From Nymphaea colorata (Eukaryota > Streptophyta > Magnoliopsida > Nymphaeales > Nymphaeaceae): DNA of 60,000 bases. Under the pieces are notes generated by a model, which saw nothing but the letters and a program-made list of their open reading frames with translations, was not told where the DNA came from and ran no database searches. The stretch is taken from the NCBI RefSeq assembly GCF_008831285.2, contig NC_045150.1, positions 7,702,001 to 7,762,000 on the forward strand. Direction: 5' to 3'. The position numbers were made by a program, and so were the translations under genes. Below are positions 12,901 to 22,069 of the stretch, piece by piece. Each line of letters starts with the position of its first letter. Position 1 is the first letter of the stretch.

Positions 12901-14527
12901 ACTGGGATGCAGGCCCTTTCTTACTCCAATGGAGTCTGGCACAAGGATAAGTATCAAAACTGGGACGATCTTGGATGAGGAAGGAAAAGGGAGGTATCAG
13001 CGGCTGGTTGGTAAACTCATTTATCTCACCCTTACTCGCCCGGATATTACGTATGCTGTGGGTGTGTTAAGTCAGTTTATACATGCCCCTACTGATTGTC
13101 ATTGGAAAAGTGCTGAAAGAGTATTGGGATACTTAAAGAATGACCCAGGGAAAGGACTACTCTACACTCGACAAGATCAACTAAGCATTGAAGGATACTC
13201 TGACGCCGACTGGGCAGGATGCACAGATACTAGGAGGTCTACCACAGGATACTGCATATTTCTTGGAGGTAACCTTGTGGTATGGAGAAGTAAACGTCAA
13301 GAAGTTTGTTCCAGGTCCAGTGCTGAGGCTGAATACAGGGCGGTTGCTATGGGGGTTACAGAGATGTTATGGCTCAAAATTCTTTTAGCAGATATTGGGG
13401 TTAAAATGGAAGAGAAGATGAGGATGTATTGTGACAACAAGTCTGCGATTAACTTGGCAAACAATTCGGTCATGCACGACAGGACCAAACATGTGGAGAT
13501 CGATCGTCACTTCATACGGGAACACATAAATTCAAAGGAGTTGATTCTGCCCTATATGAAGTCTGAAGATCAAGTTGCGGATGTCTTAACTAAGTCTTTA
13601 TGTACATCTCAATTTGAGAAAAATGTTAGCAAGCTTGGCATGTTTGACATGTATGCCAAGCTTGAGGGGGAGTGTTAGAATATATTGTATTGGGAACCGG
13701 GTCCATATCTGGACCCGGTCCTGTGGGGCACGGATACCGAGGCGGGGCTCGGTACCCTAGGCGGCACTCTTCCTCTCCCTCCTATATATTCTTCACTTAC
13801 ATGTAATTGTTGAGTTAAGTGAATATTAATTTCTCTCTCCTAGGGTTGCGGTTTGCCCCTAGGTCAGAGCTTCCCCGTGGTTTTTCACCTCTTTCTGAGG
13901 TTTTCCACGTATATTGTGTGTTCTTTCTCTGCTCTCTCCTTGTGGTTCGTGTCCCTACAGTATCCAAGTTGGGCATGTTTGATATGTATGCCCAACTTGA
14001 GGGGGAGTGTTGATAGATTGTGTGTTTCGGGTCCGGATCCATACCCGACCCGCCTTGTAGCCCGTTTTGGGCACTACTTAAGTCATGTAACCCTAATCCT
14101 TATGAGTTAATGATAATCTTAGGAGAGAGAGAGTCTGGCTGCTAGTGGGCACCAACTCCTCCTCATTCGTGGTTTTTTCTCCCTCGTGTTGAGGGTTTTC
14201 CACGTTACATCGTGATCGTTGTTTCTCTCCCTCTTCTTCTTGTTCGTATTTCTACAAATAACACAATTTGCAACTTATGGCTCTGCAATGTTTCAACAAA
14301 AAAGAAAGCAAATTATTGGTTGCTGCACCTGCACCTGCAAACAGGTCGTGTCAACTTTGAGCACAAAATCAATTCTGAAGAGTTCAGATGACTTAGCACA
14401 TCTTGTTTCAATTATTTTTTCACACACAAATTTGTGTGATCTGATTCCATTCTTATGGTATGATTTGAGAGCACCAACCAGACAGCCGGTAAAGTTGGAA
14501 GACGAAATCCATTGACTCAACATATAC

Positions 14528-14578
<51 letters not shown>

Positions 14579-16070
14579 CACAATCTCTAATCCAACATGT
14601 CATTCCCTTTGTACTTGCACCAATACATGCACTTATGCGACTTAGCGAGAAATAAGTGTTCCACCAGGAGACAAATCCATTATAGGTGCATGGCTATAGT
14701 ATCAAATTTAACATCTACGTGACTTATCACATCTTGTTTAAATTGTTTTTTTCACACACAAATTTGTGTGATCTGAATCCATTCTTACAGTATGATTTGA
14801 AAACACCAACCAGACAGCACGTAAAGTTGGAAGACGAAATCTATTGACTATATATATGCCCACAATCTCTGAATCTGACATGTCATACCCTTTATACCAG
14901 CACCAGTACATGCACTTATGTGACTTAGCGAGAAATAAGTGTGGTCCAGGAGACAAATCCATTCTAGGTGCATGGCTATAATATCAAGCTTAACATAGAA
15001 GAAAAATCATATCGAAAGTGTAAAAATTGCTCAAATATGGGTTCAATCAGTCTACATATGATTTCAAAATCCAAATGTTTGGCATGAAGCCCAAATCAGA
15101 ATCCAAATGCAAACTAGACCACATGTAGTATTGTTGAATATATCATCCAAATATTACATGCTGAGACAAAGCCAAGAAAGGAAAAGTTTGGCTAACATCT
15201 GTACAAATAAAGGGAAAAAATTGGGTCATATTTTTACATGACTCAAGGTGGAACGAAAATGGTGCTAGCCAGGCAAGCAAACGCAAGGCATACTTTTATA
15301 GGAACGGACAAAAAAATTAATTTTCAACTGACATAAGATTTTGAAGGCAGAAATGAAAAGGACATTAAATTCAAAATGGATTACAATTTCACTAAAAGCA
15401 AAGCAAAATCAAACTAGAGGTAGAAATGGGATAAAATGGGAAAACAAATATACATCATTATACAAGGTTAAACATTCACTATGGCAGCAAACTCCTTTTG
15501 GTGGCACTGTTTTTTTCTGAAACATTTCCTGATTACTACCACATAATTCTCAGGGCAAATACATCATCCATTGACTTTTATGTAACTTCTTCAACATAAC
15601 CTCTATAATATTTACTTCTCTAATGGAATGTTCAGCACCAAGGCTTTATTAGCCTTTCAATTTTGCTGTAGTAGTGTCTCCTCTACTCTTCATATTTGAC
15701 ACCTTTTCTCTCTTTTAACATGCGTTGAGAATGCAAAACAGAGGTGCTGTTTGGTTAGATCCAAGGCTTTATTATTAGCCTCTCAGTTTCTCTGTGGTGC
15801 TGTCTCTTCTACTCTTCATATTAGATACCTAAAATTTTTCTCTCTTTTTACATGCATTGAGAATGCAAAATAGAAACTGTTCTTTGGTTAGATCCTTAAC
15901 ATGCATATGCAGCACAAAAGAATGATCCTACTTAGTCAAGTTCAAGCAGAATAATTGATGCTCATCACTAACAGAAGTAAGATGGATTAAGAACAGAATA
16001 TTACCACATCCTCCTCTGTTCCGAGGCAGGAGACATCCTGCATGAGTGCTTCATTTACTTCACAGTCCAT
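937..16070 (-). CDS. RING-finger (RING/PHD family, At4g10930-like) gene, 5' part; continues past the left edge
   Basis: Coding exons read on the minus strand: 16070-16005 (ATG, 22 codons), 2675-2590, 1648-1558 and 986-937. Every junction has GT/AG and the phases agree. Exons 2 and 3 together encode a complete C3HC4 RING: CGIC, then C-x-H-x2-C-x2-C around CNHWFCFTC, then CPLC, followed by the segment [11 protein letters not shown]. From memory of the family, this matches the N-terminal RING of Arabidopsis At4g10930, a large protein with a PHD finger further on; the PHD is not in this window. A RING suggests E3 ubiquitin ligase activity (family inference). Intron 1 is 13.3 kb because it holds a nested copia pair; without it the intron would be about 2.7 kb. 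No exon is recognisable below 937. The call is strong for the RING exons and moderate for the start exon, which rests on phase, donor and acidic sequence. Confidence 0.82.
2676..3646. other. Left part of RING-gene intron 1, with an A/T-rich dispersed repeat
   Basis: 2676-3370 holds nothing I recognise. 3400-3640 is an A-rich block with recurrent AAAAACATG and AACGTG words, similar to blocks near 33.0, 34.0, 39.1 and 40.1 kb. The outer copia inserted at its right edge. Confidence 0.5.
3647..3895 (+). repeat. Outer copia 5' LTR
   Basis: 249 bp, TG...CA ends, followed at once by the primer site. It differs from the 3' copy only at 3870 (A here, C in the other). Confidence 0.95.
3896..3907 (+). 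other. Primer binding site of the outer copia
   Basis: TGGTATCAGAGC abuts the 5' LTR. This is the 12-base complement to the 3' end of plant initiator tRNA-Met used by many plant copia elements. Confidence 0.93.
4460..8730 (+). pseudogene. Outer copia gag-pol, broken (two frameshifts, one nonsense, split end)
   Basis: The start ATG at 4460 opens MAASSSS; the same frame is open upstream through the primer site, but that part is leader. Visible domains: gag, a CCHC zinc knuckle (about residues 256-269, C-x2-C-x4-H-x4-C), protease DSGA (about 352-355), GAG-pre-integrase and integrase core, RT with YVDD at about 7810, RNase H (DADWAG). Lesions: a 1-bp loss in a C-run near 6373-6382, within the integrase; an in-frame TGA at 8068-8070; and a loss of about 5 bp near 8230-8234, judged against the inner copy. 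The last codons are cut off by the inner element and resume at 13965, with the stop (TGA) at 14011-14013 inside the 3' LTR. It cannot encode a full polyprotein. Confidence 0.93.
8731..9017 (+). repeat. Inner copia 5' LTR
   Basis: Begins TGTTAGAA and ends CCCTACA. It contains a perfect 10-bp inverted repeat (ACCGGGTCCA, 8754-8763, with its complement at 8768-8777, loop TATC) and a TATA-like TATATAT at 8841. Primer site TGGTATCAGAGC follows at 9018-9029. Confidence 0.95.
9388..13678 (+). pseudogene. Inner copia gag-pol, one frameshift after the protease
   Basis: ATG 9388 (MADAAMPK). First part: gag with the CCHC knuckle CNHC...GH...C (about residues 253-266) and protease DSGA (about 354). This frame ends at 10746. 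The second part, in another frame from about 10714 to 13678, holds GAG-pre-integrase, integrase, RT (YVDD at about 12704-12715) and RNase H, uninterrupted for more than 960 codons. The break lies at about 10711: compared with the outer element, 8 bp are missing between two GAC triplets, which looks like a microhomology deletion. Copia normally uses a single frame, so I read this as a lesion and not programmed frameshifting, though I cannot exclude the latter. The stop codon TAG (13676-13678) is supplied by the 3' LTR. Confidence 0.92.
13630..13664 (+). other. Stem-loop next to the polypurine tract, inner copia
   Basis: CAAGCTTGGCAT (13630-13641) pairs perfectly with ATGCCAAGCTTG (13653-13664): 12 bp with an 11-base loop. 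Its last G is the first base of the purine tract GAGGGGGAG (13664-13672), which abuts the 3' LTR. Confidence 0.85.
13673..13959 (+). repeat. Inner copia 3' LTR
   Basis: 287 bp, preceded by polypurine tract 13664-13672. The two differences from the 5' LTR are close together, in the segment after GGACCCGGTCC. Confidence 0.95.
13965..13999 (+). other. Stem-loop next to the polypurine tract, outer copia
   Basis: CAAGTTGGGCAT (13965-13976) pairs perfectly with ATGCCCAACTTG (13988-13999). It occupies the same position as the inner element's stem but has two changed base pairs. Purine tract 13999-14007 follows, then the 3' LTR. Confidence 0.85.
14008..14256 (+). repeat. Outer copia 3' LTR
   Basis: 249 bp, begins TGTTGATAG and ends TTTCTACA. 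It supplies the outer pol stop codon (TGT TGA). Confidence 0.95.
14389..14993. repeat. Diverged tandem duplication, unit about 330 bp, with a TA microsatellite
   Basis: Copy 1 (14389-14719) and copy 2 (14720-14993) share long stretches, e.g. TTTTTTCACACACAAATTTG, ACCAACCAGACAGC and GACTTAGCGAGAAATAAGTG. Copy 1 is longer because of a (TA)n run at 14541-14575 that copy 2 has only as TATATATA. It lies in RING-gene intron 1. Confidence 0.85.
15638..15893. repeat. Tandem duplication, unit about 123 bp
   Basis: CCAAGGCTTTATT...AGCCT...CTACTCTTCATATT...TTGAGAATGCAAAA...TTTGGTTAGATCC occurs at 15638-15760 and again, slightly diverged, at 15761-15893. Confidence 0.85.
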
Positions 16071-16103
16071 AAGAATGCTTACTGAATGGCCTATTTACAG
16101 AAT

Positions 16104-17777
16104 CTGCCATGGAAGTGTATTCACAACAAGAATTAGAGAAGTCAAAGCATAAAAAGCTTTCAACTAGTTTGAAATCCTCACAAGGAACATACAAGAAAGA
16201 CCGTGTCCTCATCTACATCTTGATGATTTAATAAAGTTACAGTAGTAGAAACTTCAAAATGAGAATAAAGATTGTAAAATTTCTCAGTTCGGATTTACCA
16301 AACACTAAACATAAACTTCATAGAATAGCCAAAAGTACAGTTCACATCCTGCATCAAAGCAAATAAATGGTGCAACCTTTCTGTGGAATAACAAACAAAT
16401 GTGCCGTGACACATAACAGATATGCATGCACTAAGGAAAATTCAAGTGACTAGGATAGAAATGCTCATTTCAAAGCTAAAATCAATGACAAACAAGAAGA
16501 CAAATTTTGAATGCCCTACTTATTCCAGTCAGTACACTTTACAGAAAGAGCCCATCCCAACCAAATCATTGCGTTGCTCCCAACCAAAAACAGGCATGAT
16601 TAGAATGACGAAAAGAAGCATGGTACATCCAACACAGTGAATTCATAAGTGCAGAACTAACAGAAATGTATTTGAGTGGCAACGTGACCTCAATTTGTTC
16701 CAGCGGAGGAGTTTATTCTAGGCATTCATGAGAAAAACATGGGAAATCATGAAGTTCTGCACATAATTGAAGTCATTATGAGAGTTCAAATAAGATCACG
16801 AACTTGTTTAGTATACTTGAGAAAACTGTGTGCCCAAAAAAGAAAGTTGTCATCCATTCACCTGATTGGGACACAAGACTGTCCATCATTGTGTTTTGTA
16901 GTTTCAACAAGCCAATTATGTACATTTAATACACATTCTCATCTAATGCACATGATCCAGTAATCAAACCCGCAATCTGCCTAAGGGTAAAACATTTTTT
17001 CAATCGCTGTTTTGAAGGCCAGCATGACTCTTTCTTAAATTTAATGGTTCCCTAACATGTATAAATCCAGTAGCTTGCATCTCAACAAGCAAAATAAATC
17101 TCTCCTTTTTATGCTACATCATAGCGACCCTCTAGTATTTTCTAACTAATATGTGCATTATAAGCGATCAGTTAACTAATATTAACCCCGGCAAAAGAAA
17201 GACTTATGGGGCAATCATATTTTCCATCACGGCCACGTTCTCCTCACGGTCCTCCTATCAAATACAGGACAGATGAAAGACAGGCAGCAACTTGCGGAAG
17301 TGATTTTTGGAACAGAAACGACTCCGCAGGTGGATGGCGTGCTGCCTTACTGCTGCATGTCAGAGGCGCGCCAAGGGCTGATAAATGATGATTTGGCTGG
17401 CACCAGTTCTACGATTGCAACCAGGGGAACAGAAATTTATCTCTAGATGGAAAAAAAAAAAAGGTAAAAAGAATGGTCCATTAAGAGCAATTGCATTTAC
17501 CCTTTATTTCAGACAATTCTCCAAAACACAAACAAACGAATCATTCCCCTGAATTTTCTTTTTAAACTGGAAAGAATCGGAATATATAAGAGAAGAAACA
17601 TGTACAAGGGACAACAAGCTACAAGGGAGAATCAACCTTTCTCGTTGGGGCTCATTAGGGAAAATTACCCTCTCGAACAGAATACATTCTCTATAATATA
17701 TAAAGAACTCAAAGAGATAAATTCTTAAGGAAAACCTGGAGAAACAGGAACAAAGACAGAACGGACAATCGACTTAC
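16104..17777. other. Probable 5'UTR intron of the RING gene
   Basis: Mostly AT-rich. A GC-richer patch at 17206-17390 has no recognisable protein on either strand. No transposon ends seen. Confidence 0.4.
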
Positions 17778-17915
17778 GACTACCAACCTAGTGAGGGATT
17801 TCATCTTTGTAATCCTCGTACTCCTTCAGCTTGTACGCTTGCAACTCCGGGACACAGAGAGAGAGAGAGAGGGAGAAGGGGGAGAGGGCGTGGCACTTGG
17901 GTGGATCCAAAAGAG
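17778..17915 (-). promoter_or_regulatory. Probable 5'UTR exon and leader of the RING gene
   Basis: On the minus strand an AT-rich TATA-like stretch (about 17936-17964) is followed by a CT-repeat leader (17845-17875). A strong donor, GTC|GTAAGT, follows at 17777. The next exon would open at an acceptor near 16103, just before the RING start exon. The leader has one ATG (near 17805) that begins a short frame ending soon after the splice, so it would act as an upstream ORF. The right-hand (transcription start) limit is estimated from the TATA-like stretch. Inferred from splice signals only. Confidence 0.5.
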
Positions 17916-17964
17916 AAACCAACCGGAACGACCCGGTTGCATTATATTAATATAATATTATGGA

Positions 17965-20900
17965 GTTTTTTGTAATATTAACTAGGAGCTTTCCGGCTGA
18001 TATATTTTCGCAAAATTTTGCACTATATTCCTTCCAGTGGTGCATCAGCAATTTTAGAAAATTAAAAGAAAAAATTTCAGAAAAGCAGCCAACAGAATTG
18101 ACTTCAAAGATATGCTTAACATTTTTATACTGTTAGCGACACATTTTAGTTTTTCAATTTTGACCAAAAAATATTTATAAATATATTTTTGAAAACTATT
18201 CGTAAGCGTTGAAGGTAATCATCAATAAACTGACTATGGTATTCACTTTCAAAGATGATATTTTTTGGGCAGGATCAAAACATCAAATGAATAATCGCAA
18301 AGGATTCAAATCTCTTTATTAAGAATTTAAAAAAAAAAAAACAATGACATTGATTTTGCACACTTGGCAGCTAGAACATAAAATCTTACTTAATTTTTGA
18401 CCTAAACTGGAGACATGAATCAATATGCTATTAACAAAACCACCAACAAATTTCATATTTCGAAACCCAAAACCAAATACTTGCACTACTTTTTGCATTA
18501 TCCATATGCTCTCATATTGTTCTCCTTTAATTTATACAATTTTCTGCTTGGAAAAAACCCTTTTACACGTATTAGGAGTGAAAACAATGCAAAAAAATTG
18601 TACCACTAACAACTTTTAACTATAGATGGAATTTTTCCAAATCAAGGGCGCACAAAAGTACCGCAATAAGATTAATAGGCTTAGAAGCAAAAAGGGAGGA
18701 AATGACACATTTATAATAATGAAGATAAGTCACTTGGTACCTTCTCCTATATTAACAATGTCTTATTTCAAGTAAATAATATTTTCCATGCATCTATGCT
18801 AGTTTCAAGACTAGCTAATCCTAAATCTATATAACAAACACTTGTTTGTTTGCTTTAGACCAATAAAATTTATGGAAGCAAGGAGTGCATCCGGGACTCC
18901 TAAATTCCTTCTTCAAGCTTGGTATTTTTTTTTCAGGCTATGGTTGAAAACTTGACCTTTATTTTATGTAAACCTGTTCATAACATTAATGCAACCTACA
19001 CAGAACTCAAAAAACAGTTTGTGTTGACGTTCTCAACCTTCTTGCATCTATAACACACTAATACTCTTGGACGTCCAATGTTGACAGTATAGGAGTTTTA
19101 AATTGTTCGGAGCGGCACATTTAGTACGATGACCAAGGCCGTACCCATATGCCTTCAAGGTTTGGGTTCGTTTCTGGGTTTAGGTAGACCAATGGTACAT
19201 CCTTCAATTCGGTTGTCACATTTGCTATTGTTTACAGCCTAGAGGATTAACAGAGAATAACGCACCTATATGTGATAGCAACCATATAATTTGAACCTCA
19301 GACCCATTAAGTGTGAGCCCTGTTGCCGTCTCTTTGCCTGTGTATGCCTCTTAAGGCATGACTAAGTGAAGGGGAAAAAATGAGGTTAGATCATGGAATG
19401 GCCAGAAATTATGGATACGCCGAAGGTAGTTTTCTTTAAGTAAACGTTTAAGAAAACATCTTCAAAAGCATTTGATGATGAATAATATATCGTAACCTTT
19501 TTGAATCTCGTCTAAAAATGAAGCTATTCAGACCTTAGCCCTTTAAGGGACAAAAGAACAGGAAAAGACTGCAAGCTCACGGAGAGAACATAAGATATCA
19601 GCCCCAACCGAAAAACGGTTTGTTGAAACTCTGACCAATCTAAAACAATATCTCCCACTAAAACCAATTAATCTGCAGCAGCTTTCACTTTATCAAAATA
19701 TTTCACATGGTATTCCTTCGTAAACTTTCGAAACTATTTTTGAGAAAGATAACTCGAAATTTACATATATGTGAATTGTTGTTGACTAAGTTGCACCATA
19801 ATTTCTTGGCCGTATATTCATTTGACTCACCATAGAGAGCCTCCTGCATGTGCAAGGTAAGTGCGAGAAAAGCAAACATGGTTTGATCCTTTTACATTCA
19901 TGAGACATACTTAGGGGTCATTTGGGCGTAGGAACATTATGTGAGTGTTCTGTAAATTTACCCCAAACATTGGAACTAATAGATGAAACACTTGAATTAG
20001 TTGTCAACGCATCTGCCTCAATCTTTAAGGCAGAGTCATGGAACACTCACTAAGTATTCCATTTACCAAACGACTGCGGGTTTGCAGTATAAGTCACTAT
20101 TACAACTCATTGTCATCTTTACATTCCTACCAAGTAAATTATAGGGGCATTCAAACATAACCTAGGTGTTCAAACAAGTCTTGATAAAAAAACGTGACTA
20201 CCTATTCCAAGTTGTTCAGTTTTCCAACACATCAACAAATGCAAAAGGCTGGAAGACAACATAGGCTAAGTGGCTTTAAAATGCATGGCTCAATTATTTA
20301 CAATGATAGACTGAGACTAAACAAAAACTGACCCAAAGAAGGATATTCCTCGAGACACTAGAGAGAACGAAAGCTAGGTTTAGGACAACTTGAAACAAAG
20401 CATAAGCACACGTTTGAACATAATGAAGATAGGATTGACCATGGTTGAAAAGATTGATAATAACAGTGACCTCAAGGATGGAACAGAATCAGCAAGAGGA
20501 CATCACATTGCTGAATTAAAATCTATGCTGCGATAGAAAGAAGGCAACACTAATAAGGTAGAGAAAACAAAAAAAATCATAATCTGCTCGGATACCATGC
20601 AAGAAATTGAAAAAAAAAATGAACCATAAAGGCAATAACGACTACTTTTTCACAGTACCAAAGGGACAAATGTCCTTTGTTATGTAATGTCTTCGGTTAC
20701 TAAAGATTAGAGTACTCATAAATAAGATGCTTAGATAGCAGATCGAGACCTGAAAACCAGACAAATTTAATTTAAATGTGTTATATATATGTTCACGCAG
20801 AATAATGACAAAAACTATGTCCACACCCACTGGTAAAATTCCAGGATCAAGCTGTTTCTTGGCTCTATGCGGGTAATCAGTAGCTCGCATGGGTAGTTAA

Positions 20901-21820
20901 AGCTTGAAACTTTCCCCCGAGTTTAAGTCACGAATGGTGCGATTACTCAAAAACTTGAAACCAAAATATCGTTCTTAGAAGCTCAGAACAGAGGCTATAA
21001 TACACTGGGAACCAAAATTTTACAGAAGGCTGCTGAACAAATAAGGGAATGACAAGGCTGTTGTCGATAGCAGGTTTTTTCATAATTAAAAGACCCGGTG
21101 CACCTGCCCTCTCCCTTTTCTTCCCCTTCACCCCAATATGATACATGCTGGTGGAGCTTTCTGCAATTTCTGGCTAGCAGCTGGCCGGAGGATGGTCAGG
21201 CCTGTATTGCTTTTGTTAGTCGATGCCGATTCAGTTCGCCACTGGCGGCTGAACTGAAATTTGCATCATCTTTCCTCATTCCTTGTGGTGCCATTTTCCA
21301 GCTACTCATACCATAATGGGCTACTAATTGAGTTTCTTGAGGAATTCCTGATAGAGCGCCGTCTCTCTAGACGTAAGACCAACGGCCCTCGTGGCAGGCT
21401 GAGTCGCACAGAAGATGCTAACTTTAACTATTAGGGGTAATTTGATCGTTCTCCATCTATTTTGACGTTATTGGTTCAGGACGGCTGTTCTACAGGCAAG
21501 TGGGGAAGTTGAGTTTGAAAAGTTAGGGTAGCTACCTGTTATTCCTTTATATCTCGAACGGCCTTTTGTAATCTTTTCCACTAGAAACAATCCTCCAGAT
21601 CGAGAACTCCGAATAATTGGGACCTGTTCCAAAAAAGACAAAAGCATTTCTCATCCCCATGCAGGAAAAAAAACAGTCCAAGAACCCCAGTAGAACACCT
21701 GAAACAGGTAGGACCTAATTCTACACTGCTCCGATGCATGGACCGTAATGAAACCCAAAGCCTCGCAGCCATAAATTTCATTAGCATATTCTATCTGAAC
21801 TGAGTGCGCACATAAAGGGA
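17965..21820. other. Intergenic region between the RING-gene promoter and the BRWD 3' end
   Basis: Contains the RING-gene promoter side, a possible miniature inverted-repeat element (19917-20074) and an unexplained GC-richer patch (21090-21440). I recognise no gene here. Confidence 0.5.
19917..20074. mobile_element. Possible MITE-like inverted-repeat element
   Basis: GTCATTTGGGCGTAGGAA at the left end is an imperfect inverted match to TTCCATTTACCAAACGAC at the right end. The match continues inward to GTGAGTGTTC and GAACACTCAC, giving arms of about 36 bases. The interior is about 85 bp. No clear target duplication, so the outer limits are uncertain. Confidence 0.4.
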
Positions 21821-21840
21821 GAGAGAGAGAGAAACATAAC

Positions 21841-21846
21841 TTTATT
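21841..21846 (-). terminator. BRWD poly(A) signal
   Basis: AATAAA on the minus strand, about 225 bases after the TAG stop (22070-22072), with T-rich sequence between. The 3'UTR would end near 21820. Confidence 0.55.
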
Positions 21847-22069
21847 AAAGAAGCTGTGTCTATACAAAAAATTCTGGTTGGCGATTTTACACAACCAGCT
21901 TCAAATAACCCACCCAGGAGCAGCCACATGAATCATCATGTAAAGAACCAATTTCAAAAATTGGATTAGAGAGGAGGCTACAAAACGAAAGAGAAAAGAA
22001 AAAGATATCTACAATAATTAGCTGACTCAGGTCACTTCTGACGGCTCTACAAAACTGTTCTCCTGCAGG

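Larger units (their letters stand above)
8731..13959 (+). mobile_element. Inner Ty1/copia LTR retrotransposon nested in the outer element
   Basis: The 287-bp LTRs at 8731-9017 and 13673-13959 differ at two bases. A perfect 5-bp target duplication, GTATC, flanks it (8726-8730 and 13960-13964), so both ends are certain. It interrupts the outer pol about 20 codons before its end, in the same orientation. Its proteins are clearly related to those of the outer element in every domain, so it landed in a member of its own lineage. Size 5229 bp. Confidence 0.97.
3647..14256 (+). mobile_element. Outer Ty1/copia LTR retrotransposon, interrupted by an inner copia
   Basis: The 249-bp LTRs at 3647-3895 and 14008-14256 differ at one base, begin TGTTGATAG and end CTACA. 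A tRNA-Met-type primer site follows the 5' LTR and a polypurine tract precedes the 3' LTR. Domain order is gag, protease, integrase, RT, RNase H, which is copia. Without the inner element and its target duplication the element is about 5.4 kb. No clean target duplication is visible: the five bases before it are AACAT and those after are AATAA. It lies on the plus strand, antisense to the RING gene in whose intron it sits. Confidence 0.95.

Noticed and set aside
13815-14110. Short frames within the 3' LTRs
   Set aside because: They are repeated in both LTR copies and have no protein features.
17206-17388. 60-codon plus-strand frame in a GC-richer patch
   Set aside because: No recognisable domain, and it lies within the probable leader intron of the RING gene on the other strand.
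17780-17865. Charged minus-strand frame (PELQAYKLKEYEDYKDEIPH) in the RING leader exon
   Set aside because: It has no start codon and ends at TAG before the donor. Most likely untranslated leader.
20586-20597. GCTCGGATACCA, one mismatch from a reverse copia primer site
   Set aside because: No LTR pair or copia coding sequence could be found beside it. It may be a solo remnant, but this is not supported.
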